Notes: a model not told the origin generated them from the letters alone. DNA of 64,000 nt from an uncultured Aquimarina sp. (GCA_947500545.1 CANMSO010000002.1:558001-622000), one strand, 5' to 3'; shown: positions 18,376 to 27,470, counted from the stretch's first letter. Made by a program: numbers and translations.

Positions 18376-19581
18376 ATGACTAAGGTATTAGCAAATATAA
18401 AAGGTGATAAGGTGATTTGGGCAGTAGCTGCCCTGTTGGCATTATTTTCCTTCTTACCAGTATATAGCGCTAGTAGTAATTTGGCATATCTCTATGGTGA
18501 TGGAGACACGTTTAGTTTTTTGGTAAAACATTTCGCTCATTTGGTTCTAGGGTTTTTAATAATGTATGGAGTGCATAAAATACCATATAATTATTTCAAA
18601 GGCCTCTCTATTATTATGATACCGGTGGTTTTGATATTGTTATTAGTAACAATGGCGCAAAACACGACTATAGAAGGAGCCAATGCAAGTAGATGGATCC
18701 GATTGCCTTTTGTTGGGGTAACGTTTCAGACATCAACCCTTGCCGCGGTTGTTCTAATGGCTTATGTAGCTAGATATCTTTCGAAAATTAAAGATAAAAG
18801 CATCACGTTTAAGGAAACGTTATTGCCGTTGTGGTTGCCAGTGTTTCTTGTGTTAATGTTGATTCTTCCCGCTAACTTTTCTACAGCAGCCATTATGTTT
18901 TCAATGGTTATTATGCTGGTTTTTCTTGGTGGATATCCACTAAAATACATCTCGGTAATTCTGGGGTCTGGATTTATAATTCTTGTCTTTTTTGTCTTAT
19001 TCGCAAAAGCATTTCCGGGGATGTTTCCTAATAGGGTAGATACATGGGTTAGTAGGATAGAGAATTTTACAAATGATACAGGTACTCAAGAAGATTATCA
19101 AATTGAACGTGCAAAAATTGCAATAGCCAGAGGAGGTGTTATTGGTACAGGCCCGGGTAAGAGTGTGCAAAGAAACTTTTTGCCACAATCATCATCAGAT
19201 TTCATTTATGCTATTATAATTGAAGAATGGGGTTTTGTGGGAGGAATTTTTCTAATGTTGTTGTATTTGTTACTGCTTTTTAGGTTGGTTATTGCGGCAC
19301 ATAAAAGCCCAGACATGTTTGGAAAATTATTAGTCATAGGAGTTGGGCTTCCGATAGTATTTCAGGCATTGATTAACATGGCGGTAGCGGTAGAGTTGTT
19401 TCCCGTTACTGGTCAAACGCTTCCGCTTATAAGTAGTGGAGGTACTTCAATATGGATGACCTGTCTTGCTATAGGAATAGTTTTAAGTGTGAGTAGTAGA
19501 AGAGAAGAATTAATAGAAGAAGAATTACATAAAGAAAAAGAAGAAAACCCATTAGAGGTTTTAAGAGAAGTATATGAGTAA
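18376..19581 (+). CDS. ftsW: Septal peptidoglycan glycosyltransferase FtsW
   Basis: SEDS-family polytopic membrane enzyme that polymerises glycan strands at the septum with FtsI. 401 residues with about ten membrane segments; conserved features include the N-x-S-T-A-A segment, [21 protein letters not shown] and the C-terminal P-L-I-S-S-G-G-T-S loop. Its 3' end overlaps murG by 8 bp. Confidence 0.95.
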   Translation: MTKVLANIKGDKVIWAVAALLALFSFLPVYSASSNLAYLYGDGDTFSFLVKHFAHLVLGFLIMYGVHKIPYNYFKGLSIIMIPVVLILLLVTMAQNTTIEGANASRWIRLPFVGVTFQTSTLAAVVLMAYVARYLSKIKDKSITFKETLLPLWLPVFLVLMLILPANFSTAAIMFSMVIMLVFLGGYPLKYISVILGSGFIILVFFVLFAKAFPGMFPNRVDTWVSRIENFTNDTGTQEDYQIERAKIAIARGGVIGTGPGKSVQRNFLPQSSSDFIYAIIIEEWGFVGGIFLMLLYLLLLFRLVIAAHKSPDMFGKLLVIGVGLPIVFQALINMAVAVELFPVTGQTLPLISSGGTSIWMTCLAIGIVLSVSSRREELIEEELHKEKEENPLEVLREVYE

Positions 19582-20671
19582 AGGACTGAAAGTCATATTA
19601 TCTGGAGGAGGAACGGGTGGACATATCTATCCTGCTATAGCTATTGCAAATGAATTGTGCAGTAGGTATCCGGATACTTCAGTTTTATTTGTAGGAGCCA
19701 AAGATCGGATGGAAATGCAAAAAGTTCCCCAGGCCGGGTATGAAATTATTGGATTATGGATTAGTGGTATTCAAAGAAAATTAACACTAAGCAACCTTAT
19801 GTTTCCTATTAAGTTGTTAAGCAGTCTTTGGAAATCAAGAGGGATTATAAAAAAATTCAATCCGGATATTGTAATTGGAACCGGTGGCTTTGCAAGTGGA
19901 CCTTTACTAAAAATGGCGGACTCCAAAAAAATTCCTACGGTAATACAGGAACAAAATTCATTTCCGGGAATTACTAATAAATGGTTGGCAAAAGGAGCGG
20001 ATAAAATATGTGTAGCCTATGATCATATGGATCGATTTTTTCCAGGTGATAAAATAGTGAAAACAGGTAATCCAGTTCGTCAGGATTTGTTGAAAACAGA
20101 AGGAAAGAGAGGTCTAGGAATTACAAAGTATAATCTAAGTAAAGAAAAAAAGACAGTATTGATTCTAGGTGGAAGCCTTGGCGCCAGAAGAGTTAATCAG
20201 CTTATTGAGAAAGAACTTGATTTTTTTGAAGAAAAAGGTGTTCAGGTGATTTGGCAATGTGGCAAACTGTATTATGAGGAGTATAAAAAATACTCTGGTC
20301 AAAGAGATGTACAGGTTCATCAGTTTCTAGACACTATGGATTTGGCATACGCGGCAGCAGATGTTATAATATCAAGGGCAGGAGCGAGTTCGGTTTCAGA
20401 ATTATGTATTGTGGCGAAACCAGTTTTGTTTATCCCGTCTCCGAATGTGGCAGAAGATCATCAAACTAAAAATGCGCAAGCAATTGTTGATAATAAAGCA
20501 GCTAGAATGCTAAAGGAAAGTCAGTTGGATGAGGAGTTTCAAAATACGCTTTCAGAATTATTAGTGTCTGAGGAGTTACAGAGGAATCTTTCAGATAATA
20601 TTAAAAAGTTGGCCTCACCAAATGCAACATCTGACATAGTAAACGAAATTGAAAAATTATTAAAAAAGTAG
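19574..20671 (+). CDS. murG: UDP-GlcNAc:lipid I GlcNAc transferase MurG
   Basis: Makes lipid II at the inner face of the membrane. 365 residues of GT28 family with the N-terminal G-G-G-T-G-G-H loop, the second G loop (G-G-S-L-G-A-R) and the [10 protein letters not shown] donor-binding segment. The start overlaps ftsW. Confidence 0.95.
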   Translation: MSKGLKVILSGGGTGGHIYPAIAIANELCSRYPDTSVLFVGAKDRMEMQKVPQAGYEIIGLWISGIQRKLTLSNLMFPIKLLSSLWKSRGIIKKFNPDIVIGTGGFASGPLLKMADSKKIPTVIQEQNSFPGITNKWLAKGADKICVAYDHMDRFFPGDKIVKTGNPVRQDLLKTEGKRGLGITKYNLSKEKKTVLILGGSLGARRVNQLIEKELDFFEEKGVQVIWQCGKLYYEEYKKYSGQRDVQVHQFLDTMDLAYAAADVIISRAGASSVSELCIVAKPVLFIPSPNVAEDHQTKNAQAIVDNKAARMLKESQLDEEFQNTLSELLVSEELQRNLSDNIKKLASPNATSDIVNEIEKLLKK

Positions 20672-20696
20672 CCGATTATTAGGCTTTTGAATATAA

Positions 20697-22043
20697 ATGA
20701 GTAAAAGTTTAGAGAACATAAAGAATGTATATTTTATCGGTATAGGAGGTATCGGTATGAGCGCACTTGCTCGATATTTTAAGTTTCTTGGGAAAAATGT
20801 TGCTGGTTATGATAAAACTTCGACTCAGATTACTTTGGATTTGGATGAATTAGGAATCGAAATCCATTTTGAAGACAACATTAATGCCATCCCTATGTCG
20901 TTTTTAAATAAAGAGGAAACGGTGGTGGTTTATACTCCTGCCATTCCAAAAAATCATAAAGAACTTATTTATGTTCGTGATAATGGTTTTACAATAAAGA
21001 AGAGGGCCGAAATTTTAGGAATAATTACAAAAGACATATATACACTCGCCGTAGCAGGAACTCATGGTAAAACTACAACCACTGCGATTTTAGCACACTT
21101 ACTTAAGGAAAGTGGGGCTAAGGTAACAGCATTTCTTGGTGGGATTAGCGAGAATTATAACTCTAACCTGGTTTTAGAAGGAAATGAAGTCGTAGTCGTA
21201 GAGGCTGATGAATTTGATAGATCATTTTTGCAGTTATATCCAGATGTTGTAGCCATAACGTCTATGGATGCAGATCATTTGGATATATATGAAAAAGCAA
21301 ATGCACTAGAAGAGTCGTTTATAGAATTTTCATCCAGAGCAAAAGATCACCTTTTGGTGTGTAATGGTTTACCGCTTTCTGGAATTACTTTCGGTATTGA
21401 TGATGACTCTGATTATTGTGCTCAAAACATAAAAATAGATAACGGTGCATACGTTTTTGATTTAAAAACACCACACAAACTCATTGAAGACTTGCATTTA
21501 AACCTGCCAGGTAGACACAACTTGTTAAATGCAATTACGGCCTTTGCTATAGCGATGCTTTACGGCTCCCCGACCGGGTCTTTGGCAAGGGCTTTATTTT
21601 CGTTTAAAGGTGTTCAGCGTAGATTTAGTTATCAGATAAAAACAGATGATTTGGTGTATGTAGATGACTATGCGCATCACCCAACAGAAATCAATGCGCT
21701 ACATCAGGCGGTGCGCGAAATGCATCCAAATAAAAAAGTGTTGGTGGTTTTTCAACCACATTTATATAGTAGAACAAGAGATTTTGCATCAGATTTTGCC
21801 AAGAGTCTTAATCAATTTGATGAAGTGTTGCTTTTGGATATCTATCCTGCAAGAGAATTGCCAATTCAGGGTGTAACCTCAGATTGGTTGTTAGAATTGA
21901 TTGATAATAACAATAAGAAACTGGTTACAAAAGGTAATTTGATCAAAGAAATAAAGAAAAGTGATGCGCAGGTAATTCTAACTGTAGGAGCTGGAGATAT
22001 AGGAGAAGAAGTAAGTGGTATAAAAGAAGCATTATTGGTATGA
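20697..22043 (+). CDS. murC: UDP-MurNAc:L-alanine ligase MurC
   Basis: First stem-peptide ligase. 448 residues with the N-terminal Rossmann motif G-I-G-G-I-G-M-S-A-L-A, ATP loop A-G-T-H-G-K-T-T-T-T, and the Y-A-H-H-P-T-E segment typical of MurC. The stop overlaps the ftsQ start by 4 bp. Confidence 0.95.
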   Translation: MSKSLENIKNVYFIGIGGIGMSALARYFKFLGKNVAGYDKTSTQITLDLDELGIEIHFEDNINAIPMSFLNKEETVVVYTPAIPKNHKELIYVRDNGFTIKKRAEILGIITKDIYTLAVAGTHGKTTTTAILAHLLKESGAKVTAFLGGISENYNSNLVLEGNEVVVVEADEFDRSFLQLYPDVVAITSMDADHLDIYEKANALEESFIEFSSRAKDHLLVCNGLPLSGITFGIDDDSDYCAQNIKIDNGAYVFDLKTPHKLIEDLHLNLPGRHNLLNAITAFAIAMLYGSPTGSLARALFSFKGVQRRFSYQIKTDDLVYVDDYAHHPTEINALHQAVREMHPNKKVLVVFQPHLYSRTRDFASDFAKSLNQFDEVLLLDIYPARELPIQGVTSDWLLELIDNNNKKLVTKGNLIKEIKKSDAQVILTVGAGDIGEEVSGIKEALLV

Positions 22044-22759
22044 AGAAAAGAATGTTTACATATCTAAAATTTACAAGTTTGGTTGGTTTGATCATTGTTC
22101 TTTTTGCTTTTACAAGTAAGCGAAATAAGCAAAGAAAAATCAGTGAAGTACGTATAGAATTTATAGAAGAACAAGATCCGTATGTAAATGAATTAACGGT
22201 TAATAAATTGTTAATACAAAATCAAGAGAGGGTTACAAACGTAGGTAAAGAAATTTTAGTTTTGAATACTGTAGAACAAGACCTGGATTCACACAAAATG
22301 GTCGAACATTCTGATGTGTATCTTACTGTGAATGGAGAACTTAGGGCAAGAATCAAGCAAAGAACCCCAATTGCTAGAGTTAACGCTGTTGCTCCTTTTT
22401 ATGTAGATGTTATTGGTAATACGATGCCTCTGTCTGAAAGTTATTCGGCACATGTGCCCTTGGTACATAATGTTTCAGAGCGAGAGGTTGCTGAAGTTTT
22501 TCCATTATTAAAGGAAATTCAAGAAGATAAATTTTTAAGAAAGCATGTAGTTGGGATATATTTAAACATGCAGGGATACTATGAATTAGAGTTAAGGGTG
22601 TATCCTTTTAGAGTGATTATTGGGAAAGTTGAAAATTTAAAAGGTAAGGTCAAAAATTTTAAAGCATTCTATCAGAAAGCATTAAAAGATCAAAGCCTTG
22701 ATAAATATAAGAAAGTCAGTTTACAATTTAGAAATCAAGTGGTGTGCACAATAAAATAA
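22040..22759 (+). CDS. ftsQ: Cell division protein FtsQ
   Basis: 239 residues: a short basic N-terminus, one membrane segment (about 9-26), and a periplasmic region corresponding to POTRA plus beta domain, with the conserved R-x-x-I-A-R-V-N segment. It links the early and late divisome with FtsL. It is weakly conserved in sequence, so the call uses position between murC and ftsA as well as topology. Overlaps murC by 4 bp; ftsA follows after 7 bp. Confidence 0.9.
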   Translation: MKKRMFTYLKFTSLVGLIIVLFAFTSKRNKQRKISEVRIEFIEEQDPYVNELTVNKLLIQNQERVTNVGKEILVLNTVEQDLDSHKMVEHSDVYLTVNGELRARIKQRTPIARVNAVAPFYVDVIGNTMPLSESYSAHVPLVHNVSEREVAEVFPLLKEIQEDKFLRKHVVGIYLNMQGYYELELRVYPFRVIIGKVENLKGKVKNFKAFYQKALKDQSLDKYKKVSLQFRNQVVCTIK

Positions 22760-22766
22760 TACCAAT

Positions 22767-24113
22767 ATGGAAAGAGAAATGAATGAAATAGCGGTAGGAT
22801 TAGACATAGGAACAACAAAGATTGTTGCTATGGTTGGACGGTATAATGAGTACGGAAAGATGGAAGTCTTGGGAGTTGGTAAATCCAAAAGTTTGGGAGT
22901 ACACCGTGGAGTTGTTAACAATATTACTCAAACTATTCAGTCCATACAGCAAGCCGTTCAGGAAGCAGAAAGTGTATCGGGTATGAAAATCAATGATGTT
23001 ACCGTAGGTATCGCAGGTCAACATATCCGTAGCTTACAACATAGCGATTATATTACCAGACCAAATGCAGATGCAGTAATAGATGAAGATGATATCGATA
23101 AGCTTTGCAACCAGGTGCATAAATTGGTTATGTTACCGGGAGAAGAAATTCTTCACGTACTACCACAAGAGTATAAAGTAGATGGTCAAGCCGAAATAAA
23201 AGAACCTGTTGGAATGTACGGAGGAAGGTTAGAGGCCAATTTTCATGTAGTGGTAGGACAAGTAACGTCGATTCGAAACATAGGGAGGTGTGTAAAAAGT
23301 TCTGGATTAGAATTATCTGATGTAACGCTAGAGCCATTGGCTTCTGCAAATGCGGTATTGAGCCAGGAAGAAAAAGAAGCCGGAGTTGCTTTAATAGACA
23401 TAGGTGGCGGTACTACCGATCTTGCAATATTTAAAGATGGTATTATTCGTCATACGGCTGTAATACCTTTTGGAGGAAACGTAATTACAGAAGATATTAA
23501 AGAAGGATGTTCTATCATCGAAAAACAAGCAGAACTTCTGAAAATAAAGTTTGGATCTGCCTGGCCAGGAGAAAATAAGGATAATGAAATTGTATCTATT
23601 CCTGGTTTAAGAGGAAGAGAGCCAAAAGAGATTACGCTTAAAAACCTATCCAAGATTATTCATGCACGAGTAGTTGAAATCGTAGAGCAAGTATTTCTGG
23701 AAATAAAGAACTATGGCCATGAATCTCCTAAGAAAAAGTTGATAGCGGGCATTGTATTAACCGGCGGAGGATCGCAGCTCAAACATCTTAAACAGCTTGT
23801 CGAATATATTACAGGTATGGATACCAGAATTGGTTATCCTAATGAGCATTTGGCAGGTAATAGCGATTCAGAAACTACAAGTCCAATGTATGCCACAGCA
23901 GTGGGATTGGTGATGGATAGTTTGGTGCATATCAAGAAACAGAAAAAAACCATGAAAAAAGAAACTTTGGCGGGTGCAGAAGGAACGCAGCAAGTCGAAG
24001 TTGAAGATACAGTAATCGAAGAAGAAAATCCTAGAGTTGATCTGAAACCTAGAAAGAATATTCTAGAAAAATGGACAGAGAAGTTTAAGGAATTCTTGGA
24101 TAACGCAGAATAA
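22767..24113 (+). CDS. ftsA: Cell division protein FtsA
   Basis: Actin-like protein that tethers FtsZ to the membrane. 448 residues with the phosphate 1 motif L-D-I-G-T-T-K, phosphate 2 motif I-D-I-G-G-G-T-T-D, adenosine motif T-G-G-G-S-Q, and a C-terminal amphipathic helix (I-L-E-K-W-T-E-K-F-K-E-F-L) after a charged linker, matching the membrane targeting sequence. An alternative start is Met5. Lies directly before ftsZ. Confidence 0.95.
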   Translation: MEREMNEIAVGLDIGTTKIVAMVGRYNEYGKMEVLGVGKSKSLGVHRGVVNNITQTIQSIQQAVQEAESVSGMKINDVTVGIAGQHIRSLQHSDYITRPNADAVIDEDDIDKLCNQVHKLVMLPGEEILHVLPQEYKVDGQAEIKEPVGMYGGRLEANFHVVVGQVTSIRNIGRCVKSSGLELSDVTLEPLASANAVLSQEEKEAGVALIDIGGGTTDLAIFKDGIIRHTAVIPFGGNVITEDIKEGCSIIEKQAELLKIKFGSAWPGENKDNEIVSIPGLRGREPKEITLKNLSKIIHARVVEIVEQVFLEIKNYGHESPKKKLIAGIVLTGGGSQLKHLKQLVEYITGMDTRIGYPNEHLAGNSDSETTSPMYATAVGLVMDSLVHIKKQKKTMKKETLAGAEGTQQVEVEDTVIEEENPRVDLKPRKNILEKWTEKFKEFLDNAE

Positions 24114-24188
24114 TTAGGAGCTTATAATGTTCAAATTTTGAGCAGTAAAAATATTTAAAAAAGTAGGAGAACCAGAAAATTAGCAATT

Positions 24189-26159
24189 ATGAGTAATAAG
24201 GAGGAATTCGAAAATATTTCGTTTGATTTGCCTAAAAATCAATCCAATGTGATCAAAGTGATCGGAGTTGGTGGAGGTGGTAGTAATGCCATTAATCACA
24301 TGTTCCAGCAAGGGATCAAAGGAGTAGATTTTGTAATCTGTAATACAGATGCACAGGCATTAGAGAACAGTTCAATCCCAAATAAAATCCAGTTAGGTGT
24401 TTCTCTAACAGAGGGATTGGGTGCCGGTGCAAATCCAGAAGTAGGAGAACAATCTGCCGTAGAGAGCTACGAGGAGATAAAAAGAATGTTGGATACCAAT
24501 ACCAAAATGATCTTTATCACTGCAGGTATGGGAGGTGGAACAGGTACTGGAGCCGCTCCTATTATTGCAAAAATGGCAAGAGAACTTGATATTCTTACCG
24601 TTGGTATTGTAACGATTCCTTTTCAGTTTGAAGGAAAAATGCGTAACGAACAAGCGCATTTGGGAGTAGAACGACTTCGTGCTCATGTAGACTCCTTAAT
24701 TGTTATCAATAACAATAAATTAAGAGAAGTTTATGGTAACCTAGGATTTAAAGCTGGTTTCTCAAAAGCAGATGAAGTTCTTGCAACTGCATCTCGTGGT
24801 ATAGCCGAGGTTATTACACATCACTATACGCAAAATATTGATTTACGTGATGCTAAAACGGTTCTTAGTAATAGTGGTACTGCAATCATGGGCTCTGCTA
24901 ATGCCTCTGGTAACAAACGTGCACACGATGCAATCGTTAAAGCATTAGACTCTCCACTACTTAATGATAATAAAATTACGGGTGCAAAAAATGTACTGCT
25001 ATTAATAGTTTCTGGTAAAGAAGAGATTACTATAGATGAAATAGGTGAGATTAATGACCATATTCAGCAAGAAGCTGGTCATGGAGCTAACATTATTATG
25101 GGTGTTGGTGAAGATGAATCTCTAGAGGATGCAATTTCTGTAACTGTAATTGCTACCGGATTTGATGTAGAGCAACAGGATGAAATTGTAAATACAGAGA
25201 CTAAAAAGATTATTCATACGCTAGAAGATGAGCAACGCGCAGCTGTACAGGATTTAACTCCTAAATCTACAGGTAATGTGACACCAATACTATCTCCGTT
25301 GCCAAAGAAGGAAGAAATAGAAGAACCTGCAATTATAAAACATGAATTGATAGAAGAAGAGGTAGATGAGGATACATTATTAGTTCCTACAACCGATCTA
25401 TTAAAGAATATAGATGTAGAATATGAAATAGTTGATGCTTTTTCTTCTTCTGATAATGATTTTGTGATAATCAACGCACAAGATATCATCAAAGAGATCG
25501 AAGTTAACGATGCCAAAGAAGTAGCTGCAGAGGAAGAAAAAGAAGATCAGTTTTCTCTTGCATTTGATATGCCTGTAAGCGGAAATAAGGAAGAAGAAAC
25601 TGGTGATTTTGCTGCTTCAAATGTAAAAGAAGAAGAGGATGAGCAGCCTATTGTTTTTGATTTAAGCGATGATATCCTTGATATGGAAGTCAATGAACCT
25701 ATAGAGGTAGTTCCCGTAGGTGAAACTGTTTCTGGAGGAGGGCGTAAGTATAGTTTAGAAGACTATATGGAAGAAGAAAAACGACTTACTGAAGCACAAC
25801 CTGCAGAGGTGATGGAAGAAGTGGATGAAGAAGTAGTTTTTGAAAAGAAAACTGTAGCTCCAGAACCTGAAACAGAAAAAGCAGAGGATCCTGATCCAAT
25901 GAATCAACCTATCTCTGAAACGCTTAAGGCAAGAGCTGAAGAACGCCGAGCAAAAATGAAAGAGTTTAATTATAAATTCAAAAATAGCACTTCTAAGATT
26001 GATGATATCGAGAAAGAACCAGCATATAAACGTGCAGGTATCGATGTGGATTCCAAATCAGAAGATTCAGGACTGTCTAGAACATCACTAGGTACAGATA
26101 GTAATGATGATATTCAATTACGCAAAAACAATTCTTTTTTACATGACAATGTAGACTAA
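24189..26159 (+). CDS. ftsZ: Cell division protein FtsZ with long acidic linker
   Basis: Tubulin-like GTPase forming the Z ring. The GTPase domain occupies about 1-330, with the tubulin signature G-G-G-T-G-T-G near residue 115. It is unusually long (656 residues; E. coli has 383) because about 290 residues of acidic, low-complexity linker separate the core from the C-terminal peptide, which ends F-L-H-D-N-V-D, the ending I know from flavobacterial FtsZ. The C-terminal peptide binds FtsA. Last division gene of the operon. Confidence 0.97.
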   Translation: MSNKEEFENISFDLPKNQSNVIKVIGVGGGGSNAINHMFQQGIKGVDFVICNTDAQALENSSIPNKIQLGVSLTEGLGAGANPEVGEQSAVESYEEIKRMLDTNTKMIFITAGMGGGTGTGAAPIIAKMARELDILTVGIVTIPFQFEGKMRNEQAHLGVERLRAHVDSLIVINNNKLREVYGNLGFKAGFSKADEVLATASRGIAEVITHHYTQNIDLRDAKTVLSNSGTAIMGSANASGNKRAHDAIVKALDSPLLNDNKITGAKNVLLLIVSGKEEITIDEIGEINDHIQQEAGHGANIIMGVGEDESLEDAISVTVIATGFDVEQQDEIVNTETKKIIHTLEDEQRAAVQDLTPKSTGNVTPILSPLPKKEEIEEPAIIKHELIEEEVDEDTLLVPTTDLLKNIDVEYEIVDAFSSSDNDFVIINAQDIIKEIEVNDAKEVAAEEEKEDQFSLAFDMPVSGNKEEETGDFAASNVKEEEDEQPIVFDLSDDILDMEVNEPIEVVPVGETVSGGGRKYSLEDYMEEEKRLTEAQPAEVMEEVDEEVVFEKKTVAPEPETEKAEDPDPMNQPISETLKARAEERRAKMKEFNYKFKNSTSKIDDIEKEPAYKRAGIDVDSKSEDSGLSRTSLGTDSNDDIQLRKNNSFLHDNVD

Positions 26160-26184
26160 AAAGAATGTAAATTAAATAACTAGA

Positions 26185-26228
26185 TAAACCGATAATCTGA
26201 CCATAGATTATCGGTTTATTTTTTATCT
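26185..26228 (+). terminator. Terminator of the dcw operon
   Basis: A perfect 14-bp stem (26185-26198 with 26205-26218), 6-nt loop and a T-rich tail, 25 bp after the ftsZ stop. Confidence 0.9.
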
Positions 26229-26231
26229 TCG
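26224..26231 (+). promoter_or_regulatory. Putative -7 box for the yqeY-family gene (TATCTTCG)
   Basis: TATCTTCG differs from TAnnTTTG at one base and sits 27 bp before the ATG, immediately after the dcw terminator, so the next gene probably has its own promoter. Confidence 0.4.
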
Positions 26232-26258
26232 CAATCCAAAAGTTTAAAATCAAACACC

Positions 26259-26708
26259 ATGAGTTTAGAGCAAAAGGTAATGACCGCAATGAAAGAGGCG
26301 ATGAAAGCCAAAGATACTAACGCATTAACATCATTGCGAGCAGTAAAATCTGCTATTTTATTGGCTCAAACAGAGAGTGGGGCAAAAGCAGAACTTACCG
26401 AAGATCAAGAGTTGAAGTTATTGCAAAAGCAAGTGAAACAACGTAAGGATAGTGCGGCTATTTTTACAGAGCAGGGTAGAGATGACCTTGCAGAACCAGA
26501 ATTAGCACAAGCTAAAGTAATCGAGCAATTTTTGCCTGAACAATTAAGCGAAGAGGAGATTGAAAAAGTAATAGTAGATATTATTGCTAAAACCGGAGCA
26601 GAAGGCATGAAGGATATGGGTAAGGTAATGGGTATGGCCAATGCTGCATTAACGGGTAAGGCAGACGGTAAGACTATTTCTGCTATCGTAAAAAGTAAAT
26701 TGTCATAA
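26259..26708 (+). CDS. GatB/YqeY domain-containing protein
   Basis: 149 residues, soluble. The whole protein is the YqeY domain, related to the tRNA-binding tail of GatB (amidotransferase subunit B), with the typical R-A-x-K-S-A-I start region and K-D-M-G-K-V-M-G segment. YqeY proteins are thought to act in tRNA-dependent amidation, but this is not firmly shown. It commonly follows ftsZ in Flavobacteriaceae. Confidence 0.9.
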   Translation: MSLEQKVMTAMKEAMKAKDTNALTSLRAVKSAILLAQTESGAKAELTEDQELKLLQKQVKQRKDSAAIFTEQGRDDLAEPELAQAKVIEQFLPEQLSEEEIEKVIVDIIAKTGAEGMKDMGKVMGMANAALTGKADGKTISAIVKSKLS

Positions 26709-26722
26709 ATAACACTTTCTTT

Positions 26723-26738
26723 CCCCTCTTGAGAGGGG
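26723..26738. repeat. Short dispersed palindrome CCCCTCTTGAGAGGGG
   Basis: Seven base pairs per arm, followed by GGGGTGTG. I recognise this as a common intergenic repeat of Flavobacteriaceae genomes. It lies just upstream of the duplicated tRNA segment. Confidence 0.6.
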
Positions 26739-26751
26739 TTAGGGGTGTGTA

Positions 26752-26775
26752 TAGGCCGCGTGGCGCAACTGAATA
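26752..26775 (+). repeat. Upstream copy of the tRNA-Arg 5' end (24-bp direct repeat)
   Basis: Bases 26752-26775 are identical to 27048-27071, which are two bases of leader plus the acceptor strand and most of the D arm of the tRNA-Arg gene. This copy has no anticodon or T arm, so it is a 5' remnant. The two copies bracket the GIY-YIG gene at an offset of 296 bp, like a target-site duplication. Confidence 0.9.
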
Positions 26776-26795
26776 CCTGCCTGCCGGCAGGCAGG
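26776..26795. repeat. 20-bp perfect palindrome (CCTGCCTGCC/GGCAGGCAGG family)
   Basis: Perfect palindrome abutting the end of the tRNA 5' remnant. Related degenerate copies are at about 33425-33444, 35458-35477 and 37120-37138. The family appears dispersed and GC-rich compared with its surroundings. Confidence 0.8.
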
Positions 26796-26811
26796 GCGCA
26801 AAATTTGAGTT

Positions 26812-27072
26812 ATGATTTTTTATACTTATGTTTTGAGGAGTGAGATTGATGGTAGATTGTATAAAGGGCATACGCATAGGTTAAAAAAAAGAGTTGAAGA
26901 ACATAATTTGGGTAAGACCAAATCAACGAAAGGGTATCGACCTTGGGTTTTAGTATATTACGAAGAATTTGGAACTAGAGAAGAGGCAATCGATAGAGAA
27001 AAGTATTTTAAAACAGGAATTGGAAGAGCATATTTAAAACAAAAAATTAGGCCGCGTGGCGCAACTGAATAG
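26812..27072 (+). CDS. GIY-YIG nuclease domain protein inserted at tRNA-Arg
   Basis: 86 residues that form a single GIY-YIG domain: Y-T-Y-V-L-R-S at the start (GIY position), L-Y-K-G-H-T (YIG position), R-V-E-E-H-N with the catalytic Arg, and E-A-I-D-R-E-K-Y-F-K with the metal-binding Glu. Such domains cut DNA in homing and repair enzymes; this small class has no proven role. The last codons (R-G-A-T-E-stop) are read from the tRNA-Arg gene itself, so the mRNA overlaps the tRNA by 23 bases. The gene lies between two copies of the tRNA 5' end. Confidence 0.85.
   Translation: MIFYTYVLRSEIDGRLYKGHTHRLKKRVEEHNLGKTKSTKGYRPWVLVYYEEFGTREEAIDREKYFKTGIGRAYLKQKIRPRGATE
27048..27071 (+). repeat. Downstream copy of the 24-bp direct repeat (inside tRNA-Arg)
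   Basis: Second copy of 26752-26775. It includes two bases before the tRNA and the first 22 bases of the mature tRNA. Confidence 0.9.
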
Positions 27073-27123
27073 CGCATCAGATTTCGGCTCTGAGGGTTGG
27101 GGGTTTGAATCCCTCCGCGGTCA
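27050..27123 (+). tRNA. tRNA-Arg (anticodon TCG)
   Basis: Complete cloverleaf: acceptor GGCCGCG (27050-27056) with CGCGGTC (27116-27122) and discriminator A27123; D stem GCGC/GCGC (27059-27062, 27072-27075); anticodon stem TCAGA/TCTGA (27077-27081, 27089-27093) around loop TTTCGGC, giving anticodon TCG; T stem GGGGG/CCCTC (27099-27103, 27111-27115) with loop TTTGAAT. CCA is not encoded. Position 19 is A instead of G, and position 56 is T instead of C, so the usual G19-C56 tertiary pair would be A19-U56. The first 23 bases also encode the end of the GIY-YIG protein. Confidence 0.9.
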
Positions 27124-27151
27124 CGAATGAATCACAAAAAATGTGAATTAC

Positions 27152-27188
27152 GAAGCGAGTTTCAAAAATGAAGCTCGCTTCTTTTTTT
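27152..27188 (+). terminator. Terminator after tRNA-Arg
   Basis: A 12-bp stem with one G-T pair (27152-27163 with 27170-27181) followed by seven T. Confidence 0.85.
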
Positions 27189-27203
27189 GAAACTTGTGTA
27201 GTG

Positions 27204-27223
27204 ATTCTTTTTGTGATTATCAA
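27204..27223 (+). repeat. 20-bp direct repeat attctttttgtgattatcaa, left copy
   Basis: Identical to 41628-41647. The two copies bracket nearly all the accessory genes of the window. The right copy also serves as the upstream part of the rlmF promoter, so a shared promoter-like motif is an alternative explanation. Confidence 0.6.
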
Positions 27224-27226
27224 CGC

Positions 27227-27246
27227 GGAGCGTTGTAGGGATCAAT
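27227..27246 (+). repeat. 20-bp direct repeat ggagcgttgtagggatcaat, left copy
   Basis: Identical to 29087-29106. Just after it, 27251-27270 resembles the tRNA-Arg 3' end (AATCCCTCTGCGGTTAC against AATCCCTCCGCGGTCAC), suggesting a decayed tRNA tail or integration scar. Nothing else is recognisable in 27190-27428. Confidence 0.7.
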
Positions 27247-27429
27247 GTAAATTAATCCCTCTGCGGTTACAAATAGCCTAAAAGACATGCCTTTAGTGTT
27301 TTATATGTAATACTTAAAATAAGACCCTATTGAGTTAATGAATCAAAATTTTATATTTGTCCCACAATTTGACCCACAAAAAAAATAGCAATAAGTTATA
27401 AAACCCTTATCGGTTTCATTTTTCTCACT

Positions 27430-27470
27430 CATATTCGCCACTAGTCACAGACTAGCGGTAGCGGGGATCC
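27430..27470. repeat. CCGCTAGTC inverted-repeat element (short form)
   Basis: GCCACTAGTC (27437-27446) pairs with GACTAGCGGT (27450-27459), followed by AGCGGGG. The same arms form the ends of the longer elements at 31333-31478 and 33296-33460 and the short one at 37093-37155. It forms the 3' end of the truncated gene that follows. Confidence 0.65.

Noticed and set aside
26259..26708. gatB subunit of the tRNA amidotransferase
   Set aside because: Only the C-terminal YqeY domain is present, in a complete 149-residue protein; it is the YqeY family, not a GatB fragment.
27225..27275. Possible second tRNA after tRNA-Arg, because AATCCCTCTGCGGTTAC resembles a tRNA 3' end
   Set aside because: No acceptor, D arm or anticodon arm can be paired; at most a decayed tail.
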